A DNA stretch of 64,000 nt from Ferrithrix thermotolerans DSM 19514. Its GTDB lineage: Bacteria > Actinomycetota > Acidimicrobiia > Acidimicrobiales > CAIXPF01. The stretch spans positions 1 through 64,000 of the forward strand of contig CAMDQT010000013.1 in assembly GCA_945906305.1 (NCBI GenBank), in the 5' to 3' direction. The position numbers and the translations under genes are program-made. Below, piece by piece: positions 40,919 through 50,442 of the stretch; the stretch's first letter is position 1; every line of letters begins with the position of its first letter. Below the pieces are notes generated by a model, which was not told the origin of the DNA, did not search any database, and worked only from the letters and a program-made list of their open reading frames with translations.

Positions 40919-42049
40919 TCAGTCGACAATGGCCTCGACCCGCTCGTCAGCGTGCAGTACCGGCAGCACCTCGGCGGCAAAGAGGCGCATGCTGCGCTCG
41001 GCCATTTCCACCGGCAGGTCCCCGAAGGTGAAGACCCCAACGAACTCTGACGCATCGGTGGTTTGGCGAATGACCCGCAGCTTCTCGATGCATGTCTCGG
41101 GGGTACCCCACACCTGGTTGCGGGCGAAAATCTCAACGACCTTCTCCTCGCCGACCTTCGCCCGAGCGTGGGCCATCTTGGCGTAGAAGTCGTAACCGCC
41201 GGCCTTGGTGAAGTGCTCGGCGTCGTGGAACTCATAGTGACGCAGGGCCGAATCGTTATAGCTGGTCATGTACTGACGGGCGGTCTCCCACGCCTCGTCG
41301 GGATCCTCCGAGCAGTACACCCAGCACACCACGATGGGCTTTTGCGCCTCCATGCCGTGTTGCGCCCTCAGGTCGTTGTAGACGACGACCTCTTGGCCGA
41401 TTTCCTCCCAACCCTTCTGCGGGATGAAGAGCGCGCCCAGCCCGGCCTCGGCGGCGATGGGAATGGTCTCGGGGCTACCCCAAGCGCAGTACATGCGGCT
41501 GGCGAGATCCGTCGAGCGCGGCTGGGGTCGGATCGACATCGAGGGGATCTGGTGATAGGTGCCCTCAAAGGAGAACTCCTGGTTGGACAGAGCACGACGG
41601 ACCACCTCGAGTGACTCCAGGAACCGCTGGCGGGACTCGCCCATCGCGGTACGGAACCCTTCGAACTCGACCCGGCCAGCGCCACGACCGAAGCCGAGCG
41701 TCACCTTGCGCCCGCCGGCGAGCAGATCGAGCATGGCGATCTCTTCGGCGACGCGGATGGGGTCATGCCACGGCAGCACGATCACCATCGTGCCAAAATC
41801 GACCCGCTCGGTTTTCCCGGCCATGAAGGTAAGAAACTGCAACGGGTTGGGCACCATCGTGTAGGGCGTGAAATGGTGCTCCACCGTCCAGATGGAATCG
41901 AAGCCCAGCGGCTCGACCAGGCAGGCAAGATGCACGCCCTCGTCGTACACCTGCTGGTCGGTACGGGCGGGCGGGCCGTCGTAGCCACGAGCCTCGTAGC
42001 GGTCCCAATCCCCGTAGTTCTGCATGAAAAAGCTGGCCCCGAAACGCAT
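40919..42049 (-). CDS. LLM-class flavin-dependent oxidoreductase
   Basis: A 376-residue luciferase-like enzyme. The N-terminus MRFGASFFMQNYGDWDRYEARGYDGPP leads into DEGVHLACLVEPLGFDSIWTVEHHFTPYTMVPNPLQFLTFMAGKTERVDFGTMVIVLPWHDPIRVAEEIAMLD, then VTLGFGRGAGRVEFEGFRTAMGESRQRFLESLEVV. This closely resembles the actinobacterial alkanal-monooxygenase-like group. Residues EHHF and GRGAGRVEF belong to the flavin pocket. Transcribed alone on the minus strand, it starts about 107 bases before the CaiB gene. Substrate unknown. Confidence 0.9.
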   Translation of the reverse strand: MRFGASFFMQNYGDWDRYEARGYDGPPARTDQQVYDEGVHLACLVEPLGFDSIWTVEHHFTPYTMVPNPLQFLTFMAGKTERVDFGTMVIVLPWHDPIRVAEEIAMLDLLAGGRKVTLGFGRGAGRVEFEGFRTAMGESRQRFLESLEVVRRALSNQEFSFEGTYHQIPSMSIRPQPRSTDLASRMYCAWGSPETIPIAAEAGLGALFIPQKGWEEIGQEVVVYNDLRAQHGMEAQKPIVVCWVYCSEDPDEAWETARQYMTSYNDSALRHYEFHDAEHFTKAGGYDFYAKMAHARAKVGEEKVVEIFARNQVWGTPETCIEKLRVIRQTTDASEFVGVFTFGDLPVEMAERSMRLFAAEVLPVLHADERVEAIVD

Positions 42050-42155
42050 CAGCTCTCAACCCCCGAGTTCGTCGTCAAGGCCGACCCTAGCCCAGGCGAT
42101 CGGGCTGCGCGGTCCCCGATCCGACGGGCCAAGGTCCCAAACTCGTCTGGCGCGC

Positions 42156-43367
42156 TCACCAGATGGCCTCGTCGATGCGCAGTTGGACGATCTCGTCCTC
42201 GCTGAAACCCAACTCGACGAGAATTTCATCGCTGTGTTCTCCGTACGCCGCGGCCAGGCCACGAACGCCGCGGAAGCCATCCACCTCGAAAGGGGCGGGA
42301 GGGCCGACGAAGCCGTCATCGAAGGTGACGAGGTACTCGTTGGCGAGGATGTTCTCATCCGTAGCGAGGTCACCGAGTCGGTTCACCGGTGCCACCCAGG
42401 CGCCGGCCTCGCGCAACAGCCGCCACCAGTGCGCGGTGGTGTTGGTACGCAGATGGGCGCCGAAGATGGGCCGGAACTCGTCGCGGTTCGCAGTCACCGC
42501 CTTGAGATTCCCAAAGCGCTCGTCCTCGAGCAGGTCGGACCGGCCCACCGCCCGGGCGATCACCGGCCAATGGGGCGGCTGAATGGCCGCGATGGCCACC
42601 CAGCCATCGGAGGTCTCATACACCGTGAACAGTGGGTTGGTGGTGCCGTCGTGGGCGAATCGCTCCATCCGGGTGCCCATGTTCACGGCCACGCCAAGGG
42701 CCTGTAGCTGGATCCACAGCAGCGCCTGCGTCTGGGAGGTACCCACCAAGCAACCACGACCGGTGCGGCCCCGCTTGAGCAAACCGGCCATGATCGCGGA
42801 CGCCATGTTCGAACCCGTCAAAATGTCGCTCATCGAGCCCGGGGGGTAGTTCGGTACCTCGGTCGGCGCCGTACTGTCCATGAAACCGGCGTAGGCCATG
42901 CCCACGGTGTCCTGGCACGGGTCGTCCGCCATTGGTCCCCGCAGACCGAACCCGGCCCCACGGCAGTACACCAAGCGAGGGTTGAGAGCCAACAAGGTGT
43001 CGGGGTCGGCCCCGAGCAGGGCCAAACCGCCCTCGCGCAGGTTGCTGACGAATACGTCGGCCCGTTCAATCAATCGCTCGAACACCACCCGGCCGGCGTC
43101 GGAACCGACGTCGAGGGCCAAGGCCCGCTTGTTGCGATTCAACGACGCGTACATCCACTCCCGGCCACGGTCATCGAAGTCCACCCCGAAGGCGCTGCGG
43201 AAGCCGCGCATATAGTCGGCCTTGCCGACCTGTTCAATCTTGATCACGTCTGCACCGAGGCTGGCCAGGGTAAGTCCGGCCACCGGGCCCTGCACGTACA
43301 TCGACAACTCGACGACCCGGATGCCCTCGAGGGGGCCGCTGTTCTCGCTGCTGTGCTGCATGACCAT
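42156..43367 (-). CDS. CaiB/BaiF family (class III) CoA-transferase
   Basis: A 403-residue class III CoA-transferase. I chose ATG 43367 after GAGAGG; the ORF track adds 36 residues that would overlap the divergent LLM gene. Blocks: LEGIRVVELSMYVQGPVAGLTLASLGADVIKIEQVGKADYMRGF, LNRNKRALALDVGSDAGRVVFERLIERADVFVSNLREGGLALLGADPD, and the catalytic region YPPGSMSDILTGSNMASAIMAGLLKRGRTGRG, with the likely aspartate in MSDILTG. It belongs to a different subgroup from the other three CaiB proteins in the window. Divergent from an LLM gene at 43450. Confidence 0.93.
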   Translation of the reverse strand: MVMQHSSENSGPLEGIRVVELSMYVQGPVAGLTLASLGADVIKIEQVGKADYMRGFRSAFGVDFDDRGREWMYASLNRNKRALALDVGSDAGRVVFERLIERADVFVSNLREGGLALLGADPDTLLALNPRLVYCRGAGFGLRGPMADDPCQDTVGMAYAGFMDSTAPTEVPNYPPGSMSDILTGSNMASAIMAGLLKRGRTGRGCLVGTSQTQALLWIQLQALGVAVNMGTRMERFAHDGTTNPLFTVYETSDGWVAIAAIQPPHWPVIARAVGRSDLLEDERFGNLKAVTANRDEFRPIFGAHLRTNTTAHWWRLLREAGAWVAPVNRLGDLATDENILANEYLVTFDDGFVGPPAPFEVDGFRGVRGLAAAYGEHSDEILVELGFSEDEIVQLRIDEAIW

Positions 43368-43449
43368 GAGCCTCTCACCAACGGCAGGGGACGCGCCCAC
43401 ATCAGGCGGACTGGCGCCGCCAGACAGGGCGTGGCGGTAGCATCCGGCG

Positions 43450-44295
43450 ATGAAATTCGGGATGCAGGGAGCCAACCTCGGCCGCTACGCCAGCCGTGAC
43501 GGGGCCATGGAATTGATCGAGACCGCCGAGCAGGTCGGACTGTCGACCCTGTGGACAGCAGACCACATCGTCCTTCCGACGAGCTACGAATCCGCTTATC
43601 CCTACAGCCCCGATGGTCGCATCCCCGGCGGACGCACGGATTTCGACTTTCCCGAGTTGCTGATCTGGATGGCCTACGTGGCCTCGGCGCTGCGCACGGT
43701 GCGCTTGGCCACTGGCGTCGTCATCCTCCCCCAACGCAACCCCTTGCTGCTGGCCAAGCAGTACGCCACCCTCGACAACCTGCTGGTGTCGGACCTCGCC
43801 CTCGGAATCGGCGTGGGCTGGTTGGAGGAGGAATGCGTGGCTCTCGGTGTGCCATGGGAGAGGCGCGGCGATCGTACTGATGAGTATGTCGCGGCGATGC
43901 GGGCACTGTGGGCGGACGGGCCGACCACCTTCGAAGGTGAGTTCTGCCACTTTGATTCCATCCACTGCCTGCCTCGGCCCCGCCGGGGCACTATTCCGAT
44001 CATCGTTGGCGGCCACACCGAGGCCGCCGCCCGGCGCGCAGGGCGGATCGGCGACGGGTTCTACCCGTGGAAGCTGCCCATCGAGCGGCTGAGCCGACTC
44101 ATTCAGGTGATGACGGCCGAGGCCGTGCAGGCCGGAAGGGACCCCTCCGTCATCGAAATCATCGCCGGGGAGGAAAAGGACCCCAACCAGTACCATCGCC
44201 TCGCCGAACTCGGCGTGACCGAAATCGCCATGGGTCCAATGGGCATCGAGAAGCTCAAGCGTTTCGGCGATGAGGTCATCGCGCCGCATCGCTGA
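43450..44295 (+). CDS. LLM-class F420-dependent oxidoreductase (Rv2161c-like)
   Basis: A 281-residue luciferase-like enzyme. Signatures: MKFGMQGANLGRYASRDGAMELIETAEQVGLSTLWTADHIVLPTSYESAYPYSPDGR, then RLATGVVILPQRNPLLLAKQYATLD and LGIGVGWLEEECVALGVPWERRGDRTDEYVAAMRALW. These fit the TIGR03619-type mycobacterial group (from memory). It is a paralogue of the protein at 48546-49418, sharing the YPYSxDGR, LPQRNP and GIGVGWLEEE blocks. It is divergent from the CaiB gene, which suggests a joint role. Confidence 0.88.
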   Translation: MKFGMQGANLGRYASRDGAMELIETAEQVGLSTLWTADHIVLPTSYESAYPYSPDGRIPGGRTDFDFPELLIWMAYVASALRTVRLATGVVILPQRNPLLLAKQYATLDNLLVSDLALGIGVGWLEEECVALGVPWERRGDRTDEYVAAMRALWADGPTTFEGEFCHFDSIHCLPRPRRGTIPIIVGGHTEAAARRAGRIGDGFYPWKLPIERLSRLIQVMTAEAVQAGRDPSVIEIIAGEEKDPNQYHRLAELGVTEIAMGPMGIEKLKRFGDEVIAPHR

Positions 44296-44365
44296 ACACC
44301 AAGCCTCAGTGCTAGGTCGTCATTCGGCTCGGCGTCCGGCAACCCGCCCGTGGCGCGGCCGTGCC

Positions 44366-44986
44366 TCAGGAGGGGTGCGTTACGGCCAGCCGTGAGGCCC
44401 GGGCATCGCCCGCATCCTCGAGCAACCAGATCAGGCTCGCGCCGGGCGGAGCGCCAATGGAGGCCAGCAGAAGGGACTCCGCGAGGGGCCCGCGGCCATC
44501 GCGACGGCTGAAGGCGCGCCGCGTCCCTCCAACGCCGAAGGGCTGAACCGGCACGCTGCCCTGCCGTCGGCAGCGGGCGACCACCGCGTCGAGAGCCAGC
44601 CGTCGCCGCAGCGCCGGGTCGACCAGGCCCAGGGTGCACATGGCCCAGCGGTCCTCCGCCCCCTCCACGCTGAGGGCGCCGTCCTCCGACGTTGCTGAAA
44701 ACCGGGCCGTCATCAAGTCTTTCCAGGACTTTTCCATCAACTCGGGTCCAGAGGCCCGGGGCAACGGCCCGGTCCAGACCGGCCAGGTTCCGACCGGATC
44801 GAATCGACGGCGGATCACTCCCAACACGGCGATGCAGGAAGGCCACCGCGCCCCGAGCGCGCACAGCGCCAGTTCACCAAGAGGATCGGTATGGTCCTCC
44901 AGCACGACCGCACCGCCCTGCCAGGTGATGCGGTGTTCGGCGCCCTCACACACCAACGCGCTGCTGAACCGCGACCTCATCGACAC
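44366..44986 (-). CDS. hypothetical protein
   Basis: A 206-residue frame that I do not recognise. It begins MSMRSRFSSALVCEGAEHRITWQGGAVVLEDHTDPLGELALCALGARWPSCIAVLG and continues with a small WPVWTGPLP segment and a C-terminal half rich in Leu, Arg and Gly (LRRRLALDAVVARC, SLLLASIGAPPGASLIWLLEDAGDARASRL). No signal peptide or membrane helix is visible. GTG 44986 and ATG 44980 are both possible starts. Its codon usage is like its neighbours. It lies between an LLM gene and the amidohydrolase. Confidence 0.55.
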   Translation of the reverse strand: MSMRSRFSSALVCEGAEHRITWQGGAVVLEDHTDPLGELALCALGARWPSCIAVLGVIRRRFDPVGTWPVWTGPLPRASGPELMEKSWKDLMTARFSATSEDGALSVEGAEDRWAMCTLGLVDPALRRRLALDAVVARCRRQGSVPVQPFGVGGTRRAFSRRDGRGPLAESLLLASIGAPPGASLIWLLEDAGDARASRLAVTHPS

Positions 44987-45005
44987 CGATTAGGCACCTA
45001 ACGGT

Positions 45006-46730
45006 TCAGCGTCGACCGCGCACCAAAACACCGGGCCGAGCACCGGTTGGCACGCCGTCCCGCCAGGTGACTTCGCCGGACACCACCGTGGCCACATAAC
45101 CATGCACCCCCTGAAGCAGTCGGGGCGCCCCGGTGGGCAGGTCGTACACCATCCGAGGGGCATCCAGACGCAAGGCGTCGTAGTCGATGACGTTCAGATC
45201 GCCCTTCTTGCCCACCTCCAACGTGCCGCGGTCACTCAGGCCGTAGATCTCCGCCGTGTCCCGGGTCTGCATGCGCACGGCGTCCTCGAGGCGCAATTTG
45301 GGACCGCGGGTCCGGTCGCGGGTCCAGTGGGTGAGCAGGTAGGTCGGGGCCGAGGCATCGCAGATGAGCCGACAGTGGGCCCCACCGTCGCTGAGGCTGA
45401 GAAACGCACCGTGGTGGTTCAGCCGCTCGAAGATGGGGTTGTGGGAACGCTGGGAATAGTCGGTGAGCGGGAAGTAGATCAGGCCCCGACCACCGTCGGC
45501 GCACATCGCGTCGTAGCAGTAGGCGTACGGGCTCACGCCCGCCGCCGCGGCGAGAGCCTCGATGCACTGAGCCCCGTCGGGCTCATAGTCGGGTTCGGCA
45601 CCGAGGGGATACATCTTGTGCATACCGTGCGCGATGTCGTAGTTGAACCGCCCCGTGAAGCCCGTCTCTTCGGCCAGAATGGCGGCGCGGACCTCGGGCT
45701 TGGCCAGTTCATCCAGGCGGGCTTGGACCTCGAGGTCGGCCAGGCCCAAGTACGTGGGGTGCATCTTGAAGGGGTGCAGGGAGGTTTCCCAGCCCAGCAG
45801 CAGACCACCGGGACGGCCCGCAACCTGGGCCAGAACTCGACCCGGCCCAGCAATGGGGGCGGAGCTCAGCTCGAGCAGCTCGCGCCACTGCTCGGGATTT
45901 CGATCAGCTTGAGTGAGGGCATAGGTCACCATGAGGCCGTGATCGGTGGCCAGCGTTCGCATCCAGTCGATGTCGGCGCCGAAATCGCCCTCGAGACCGC
46001 CCAGGCCGATGTCCGACGCCACCTCCACCACGCCGCCGCCGGCTATAGCCACGGCGCGTCCGAGGGCGATCATCTCCTCGGCCCCGGCGAAAGTACCTGG
46101 CACCGGCTCGCCGTCGAGAGCCAGGTGCAGCTTGGTACGCGAGGATGAGAAGCCGAGCGCTCCGGCCCGGACGCCTTCCTCGACGATGGCGGCCATGCGT
46201 TCGAGATCGTCTGGGGTGGCCGCCTCATTGCGGGCGCCGCGATCGCCCATCACGTAGGCCCGCACCGCACCGTGGGGCACCTGAGTGGCGATGTCCATGA
46301 CCCGGGGCATGCGCTCCAATGAGTCGAGGTACTCGGGGAAGCTCTCCCACTGCCAGTCAATGCCTTCGGCGAGCGCCGCGCCAGGAATGTCCTCGACGCC
46401 TTCCATCAACTGGATCAGCCAGTCGCGCTGTTCAGCCCTAGCGGGAGCGAAACCCACCCCGCAGTTGCCGAAGACGGTGGTGGTCACGCCGTGCCACGAG
46501 GACGGCGACAACTCGGGATCCCAAGTGGCCTGGCCGTCGTAGTGGGTGTGCACGTCAACCCAGCCCGGAGTGACCAGGCGACCGCCCGCATCGATCTCCT
46601 CGAGGCCCGGGCCCACCTCGGGGCCGATCTCGGCCACGCGACCCGAAGCATCGATAGCAATGTCGGCCATTCGGGCGGCGGCGCCGGTGCCATCGACGAG
46701 GTTGGCGTTGCGGATGACGAGCTTGTGCAT
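45006..46730 (-). CDS. N-acyl-D-amino-acid deacylase-like amidohydrolase
   Basis: A 574-residue amidohydrolase-superfamily protein of the D-aminoacylase type. The start is ATG 46730 ([16 protein letters not shown]), preceded by GGGGGA. The metal site reads [41 protein letters not shown] near residues 58-98, and the late metal-binding aspartate is in [14 protein letters not shown]. The C-terminal strands ([20 protein letters not shown]) close the urease-type beta-sandwich. Members hydrolyse N-acyl-D-amino acids or similar cyclic amides; this long form is common in actinobacteria with unknown substrates. It is the only gene of its unit. Confidence 0.9.
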   Translation of the reverse strand: MHKLVIRNANLVDGTGAAARMADIAIDASGRVAEIGPEVGPGLEEIDAGGRLVTPGWVDVHTHYDGQATWDPELSPSSWHGVTTTVFGNCGVGFAPARAEQRDWLIQLMEGVEDIPGAALAEGIDWQWESFPEYLDSLERMPRVMDIATQVPHGAVRAYVMGDRGARNEAATPDDLERMAAIVEEGVRAGALGFSSSRTKLHLALDGEPVPGTFAGAEEMIALGRAVAIAGGGVVEVASDIGLGGLEGDFGADIDWMRTLATDHGLMVTYALTQADRNPEQWRELLELSSAPIAGPGRVLAQVAGRPGGLLLGWETSLHPFKMHPTYLGLADLEVQARLDELAKPEVRAAILAEETGFTGRFNYDIAHGMHKMYPLGAEPDYEPDGAQCIEALAAAAGVSPYAYCYDAMCADGGRGLIYFPLTDYSQRSHNPIFERLNHHGAFLSLSDGGAHCRLICDASAPTYLLTHWTRDRTRGPKLRLEDAVRMQTRDTAEIYGLSDRGTLEVGKKGDLNVIDYDALRLDAPRMVYDLPTGAPRLLQGVHGYVATVVSGEVTWRDGVPTGARPGVLVRGRR

Positions 46731-46802
46731 GGCAATCCCCCTGGGAAGCAGCGGCCCGGCCAGCACCGTGACGCCATGGCGAGAGCGTATCCGCCGCGGC
46801 GC

Positions 46803-46843
46803 GGTGCCGCGGCGGTGGCAGGAGATGCCACCGCCGCGGTGCC
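46803..46843. terminator. strong hairpin terminator downstream of LPXTG gene
   Basis: A perfect 14-base stem CCGCGGCGGTGGCA / TGCCACCGCCGCGG with a five-base loop, extended by four more pairs with two wobbles. It starts 19 bases past the stop codon of the LPXTG protein gene (minus strand). It is the most stable hairpin I noticed in the window. Confidence 0.75.
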
Positions 46844-46861
46844 AGAGCGCGCGGGGCGAAC

Positions 46862-47359
46862 TCAGGCCTTGGACTGCGTGCGGCGACGGACCGAAAGCAG
46901 CGCCAGCAACAACGCACCGGCGGAGACCAGCATGATGGCCAGTCGCACCGTCGCCGCGCTGTCGCGGCCGGTTCGTGGCAACTCAGAACCCGCCGCCCGC
47001 AAGAAGGAAGCGCTCAGCGAGAACGCCGCTCCGTCCTTGTCGCTGGTAAAGGTGGCCTCATGGGTCCCCGCGGCCAGACCGGCTGGTACCGGCGCCGTGA
47101 CACAGTAGCTGCCGTCGGCTTCGGTCGTGCCCGAAGCCACCTCGACCCCGTCAACGTCCATACTGTAGGCCACGGCAGGATCGGCTGTGCCACAGGCGGT
47201 CACGGTGTCGCCATCGACGACGATCGAGCCGACTGCGGCGTGCGGGCCGGCCGGGTAGAGCGCGGCCACCGGCGAAACCGCTGGACCGACCAGCAGCGCC
47301 AGCACGGCAAACAGCAAACCCATCCCGACTGATCGAAGAGCAGTTCGTGAAACGATCAT
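46862..47359 (-). CDS. small LPXTG-anchored cell-surface protein
   Basis: A 165-residue protein with an N-terminal signal sequence (MIVSRTALRSVGMGLLFAVLALLVGPAVSPVAA), a short secreted beta-rich domain of about 85 residues with two cysteines (ACGTADP and SYCVTAP) that could form a disulfide, and a C-terminal sorting signal: LPRTG at 127-131, hydrophobic helix AIMLVSAGALLLALLSV, and basic tail RRRTQSKA. Sortase would link it to the cell wall. The domain resembles an Ig-like or filamin-type fold by size only. ATG 47359 is chosen over the ORF-track start. No sortase gene is nearby. Confidence 0.82.
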   Translation of the reverse strand: MIVSRTALRSVGMGLLFAVLALLVGPAVSPVAALYPAGPHAAVGSIVVDGDTVTACGTADPAVAYSMDVDGVEVASGTTEADGSYCVTAPVPAGLAAGTHEATFTSDKDGAAFSLSASFLRAAGSELPRTGRDSAATVRLAIMLVSAGALLLALLSVRRRTQSKA

Positions 47360-47488
47360 GGCGCGACCTCGTTCGAGCTCAGATGGCAGCGAGGAACGTC
47401 CACGCCACGCTCGGGCGGACGGTTCCATCCCGACCATGCAGTTGTCCCACGATCCTCACGATTGGGGAAAGGGTCGACCGACCCAAGA

Positions 47489-47506
47489 CCAAAGCCCCCC
47501 CTTTGG
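47489..47506. terminator. small hairpin downstream of LLM gene
   Basis: CCAAAG and CTTTGG flank six C bases. The hairpin lies 35 bases beyond the stop codon of the LLM gene on the minus strand. It is short, so termination is only a possibility. Confidence 0.35.
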
Positions 47507-47541
47507 GATCGACCTCGCGACATCGAGCCGTCGCAACGGGC

Positions 47542-48462
47542 CTACCGAAACGCCGGCATGACCTCCTCGGCCAAGAGCCGGACGTTCTCGTCGATGTAGC
47601 GGGAGGGGCAACCCTGTGCGAACACCACGGTGCGGGCACCGGCGTCGAGGTATTCCTGGATGCGCGCTTTGCATTCGGCAGGGGACCCGGCGATGGCGTA
47701 CTTGGCGACGAGTTCGCTGAAGTCCTGGTTGTAGGTGGTGGACAGCACCTTGTTGCACATCTGCAGGGCGGTGTCGCGGTCCTCATGGACACAGGTGAAC
47801 GCGAACGCAGCTCCCCTCACCGAGCCGGCCGGTCGACCTTCTTCCTCGGTGAAAGCGGCGATCTTGGCCATCGAGTCCGCCAACATCTCGGGCGTGTACA
47901 TGTAAGGCAGCCAGGCGTCGCCATACCGCGCCGCCCGGCGCATGGCCGCCTCCTTGCGCCCGGACACCCAGAAGGGCGGTCGTTGCTTGGATCGGGGGGC
48001 AATGGTGATGGCCGACAGCGAACTGAACCGGCCTTCAAATGACACCTTGTCCTCGGTCAGCAAGCGGCTGATCAGCTCGAGCGCCTCGTTGGTGCGAGCA
48101 CCTCGCTCCTTCACCGGTACACCGACCGCCTCGAACTCGCGGGGGTTCTCGCCACCGATGCCAATCCCGAAGCAGTAGCGGCCGTGGCTGATCGTGTCGA
48201 GGGTGGCGATGAGCTTGGCCAGCAACGCGGGCGGGTACAGCGGCACCAGCACGATGCCGCTGAGCAACTTGATGCGTTCGGTGACTGCGGCGGCCGCGGC
48301 CAACGAGATCAACGTGTTGGGGGTCGGCCCGTGGAAGCTGATGTGCTCCCCGGTGAGCAGGTAGTCGTAACCGAGCGACTCGACGAGTTGGGCCTCGGCC
48401 ACGACCTCCTTCAACAACCGCATCGAGACCCCGAACTCGACTCCTTCGGACTGATCGCGCAT
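47542..48462 (-). CDS. LLM-class F420-dependent oxidoreductase
   Basis: A 306-residue luciferase-like protein. Motifs: EGVEFGVSMRLLKEVVAEAQLVESLGYDYLLTGEHISFHGPTPNTLISLAAAAAVTERIKLLSGIVLVPLYPPALLAKLIATLD, then YCFGIGIGGENPREFEAVGVPVKERGARTNEALELISRLL. This is the TIGR03619-like barrel with a phosphate/F420-binding region around FWVSGRKEAAMRRAARYGD. ATG 48462 is preceded by GGGGGAAACG. The ORF lies head to tail behind another LLM gene, 83 bases apart. Confidence 0.88.
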   Translation of the reverse strand: MRDQSEGVEFGVSMRLLKEVVAEAQLVESLGYDYLLTGEHISFHGPTPNTLISLAAAAAVTERIKLLSGIVLVPLYPPALLAKLIATLDTISHGRYCFGIGIGGENPREFEAVGVPVKERGARTNEALELISRLLTEDKVSFEGRFSSLSAITIAPRSKQRPPFWVSGRKEAAMRRAARYGDAWLPYMYTPEMLADSMAKIAAFTEEEGRPAGSVRGAAFAFTCVHEDRDTALQMCNKVLSTTYNQDFSELVAKYAIAGSPAECKARIQEYLDAGARTVVFAQGCPSRYIDENVRLLAEEVMPAFR

Positions 48463-48545
48463 CGTTTCCCCCGGTGGCTCGCATGGACGGTGCAGAGCAT
48501 TCCATGCTCGGAGGGCCCGCGCCGAGCCAAGCCACGCCCACTCGC

Positions 48546-49418
48546 TCAGGCGTAACGCTCGATGACCCGACGTCCGTACTCCAAGACCTCCTCGGGGGTC
48601 TTCACCAACGGCGCCAAGCCGCCTGCACCAGTCACGGGGACCATCACCCGGTGCACCCCGGCCGCGGCCAAGGCGCCAAGCTCGTCGGCATCTGCTGGCG
48701 CCGCGGCGCTGATCTCGATGGCGTCGGGATCACGTCCAACGGCCTCGGCGGCACGTCGCATCTCGTCGTAGAGCGCGGTGGGGTTGCCGCGGGCGGGGAA
48801 GTAGCCGTCGCCGAGTCGCCCGGCCCGACGCGCCGCGGCCACGGTGTCACCACCGACGATGATGGGGATCCGCCCACCGGCGGGCTTGGGCCGGCAGTAG
48901 ACATCGGAGAAGGACACGAACTTGCCGTCATAGCTGGCGCAGTCCTCGCTCCACAACGCCTGCATCGCCTTCACGTAGTCGTCGGTACGGGGACCACGGT
49001 CACCAAAGGGAACCCCGATGGCGTCGAACTCTTCCTCCAGCCACCCCACGCCAATACCGAGCAGTACGCGGTTGCCTCCGGCCATGTCGTCGAGGGTAGC
49101 TAGCGCCTTGGCGGTGACCACCGGGTTGCGCTGCGGCACGATGAGGATGGCGGTACCGAGCTTTATGGTGGTCGTGGCCGAGGCGACGTACGCCATCCAA
49201 ATCAACGGGTCAGGAATGGGAAAGTCCTCAATGATGCCCATGCGCCCGTCCGCCGAGTACGGGTAGCGCGACCGGTACGCCTTGGGCACGACCACGTGCT
49301 CGACGGTCCAGATGGAGTCGAAACCGGCTTCCTCGGCGGCTTGGGCCAACTCCACCGCGGCCGGGCCCTGCCCGAACCGGCCGAGGCTGGCATAGCGAAG
49401 CCCGAACTTCAGTCCCAT
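48546..49418 (-). CDS. LLM-class F420-dependent oxidoreductase (Rv2161c-like)
   Basis: A 290-residue luciferase-like protein. MGLKFGLRYASLGRFGQGPAAVELAQAAEEAGFDSIWTVEHVVVPKAYRSRYPYSADGRMG and LGTAILIVPQRNPVVTAKALATLDDMAGGNRVLLGIGVGWLEEEFDAIGVPFGDRGPRTDDYVKAMQALW define the family. It is a paralogue of the gene at 43450-44295. It sits just upstream of the LLM gene at 47542-48462 on the same strand, so both may be co-transcribed. Confidence 0.88.
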   Translation of the reverse strand: MGLKFGLRYASLGRFGQGPAAVELAQAAEEAGFDSIWTVEHVVVPKAYRSRYPYSADGRMGIIEDFPIPDPLIWMAYVASATTTIKLGTAILIVPQRNPVVTAKALATLDDMAGGNRVLLGIGVGWLEEEFDAIGVPFGDRGPRTDDYVKAMQALWSEDCASYDGKFVSFSDVYCRPKPAGGRIPIIVGGDTVAAARRAGRLGDGYFPARGNPTALYDEMRRAAEAVGRDPDAIEISAAAPADADELGALAAAGVHRVMVPVTGAGGLAPLVKTPEEVLEYGRRVIERYA

Positions 49419-49514
49419 CAGATCCCCCTCGGTACGCCGGCAGCCGAGACGGTATCGGCTTGTCAGGCGCGGCGCAGCCTAGCGTTCAACGCTCCGGGCC
49501 GACCCGGTCTCGGC

Positions 49515-50393
49515 TCAGCTGGCGCGACCCACGAGGCCGCTGAGGGCGTCCACAACTCGATCCCATAACGGCGGGGCAAGGTCGTGGCCCATGTCCCCGA
49601 GCACCAATAGGTCGGCCCCCGCAATAACCTCGGCGGTCCTCAGGCCACCGTCGAGTTGTATCAGCGGATCGCAACGCCCGTGAATGACCAGCGTGGGCAT
49701 CGACAGCGACCGCAGGCCATCGAGGCGCGAACCCGACTGCCACACCGCGAGCAGATGTCGGGCCGAGGCGATCGGGTGGAATCCTCGGTCGTAGGCCGCA
49801 GCGGCCACCGCCGCGACGCGTGCCGCATCGAAATGTGATGGGCTGCCGAGCACCTTGGCATTGGCGACGGCCAACTCGATGGCGTCGTGCCGAGTTTTGG
49901 GCGGCTTGGCCAGCAGCGCGGCGTTCGCCTCGGGGGTGGGCTTGCCCACCTCTCGTTCGCCGGTGCTGGACATGATTGAGCACAACGACGCCACCCGGCC
50001 GGGAAAGTCGATCGCTACCGTCTGCGCGATCATCCCACCCATCGACATGCCGACCACATGAGCTTGTTCAACCCCAAGGTGGTCGAGCACGCCCACCGCG
50101 TCGGCGGCCATGTCGGACAGGGTGTAGGGCGCCACCACCGGGGCTCGCTGGCGGAACGCCGCGAACCCAGCCGCGAAGTCGTAGGCCACCTCGTCGAACC
50201 AGGTACTCAGGCCGACATCACGATTGTCGAAACGGACCACGTGATGGCCACGACCCGCCAGTTGCCGGCAGAAACCCTCGTCCCAGCCAAGCAACTGACT
50301 GCCCAGTCCGTTGACGAGAAGAAGCGTCGGATGGGCGGGATCTCCGAAGGTCTCGAAGCAGATCTCGATCCCGTTGACGGCAGCGGTTCCCAT
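49515..50393 (-). CDS. alpha/beta hydrolase
   Basis: A 292-residue alpha/beta-hydrolase-fold enzyme. The oxyanion region reads LLLVNGLGSQLLGWDEGFC, the nucleophile elbow is VVGMSMGGMIAQ with Ser117, the acid lies in VIHGRCDPLIQLD near 232 and the histidine in GDMGHDLAPPLW near 267. ATG 50393 is chosen; the ORF track adds 60 residues that would overlap the ABC exporter gene. It resembles 3-oxoadipate enol-lactonase and related hydrolases, without firm substrate evidence. It is in the same direction as the ABC exporter genes, 49 bases after them. Confidence 0.9.
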   Translation of the reverse strand: MGTAAVNGIEICFETFGDPAHPTLLLVNGLGSQLLGWDEGFCRQLAGRGHHVVRFDNRDVGLSTWFDEVAYDFAAGFAAFRQRAPVVAPYTLSDMAADAVGVLDHLGVEQAHVVGMSMGGMIAQTVAIDFPGRVASLCSIMSSTGEREVGKPTPEANAALLAKPPKTRHDAIELAVANAKVLGSPSHFDAARVAAVAAAAYDRGFHPIASARHLLAVWQSGSRLDGLRSLSMPTLVIHGRCDPLIQLDGGLRTAEVIAGADLLVLGDMGHDLAPPLWDRVVDALSGLVGRAS

Positions 50394-50442
50394 GGCTGGA
50401 ATGTAGCCCGCCGGGGTGAGCAGTGGGAGGGGATCAACCCGC

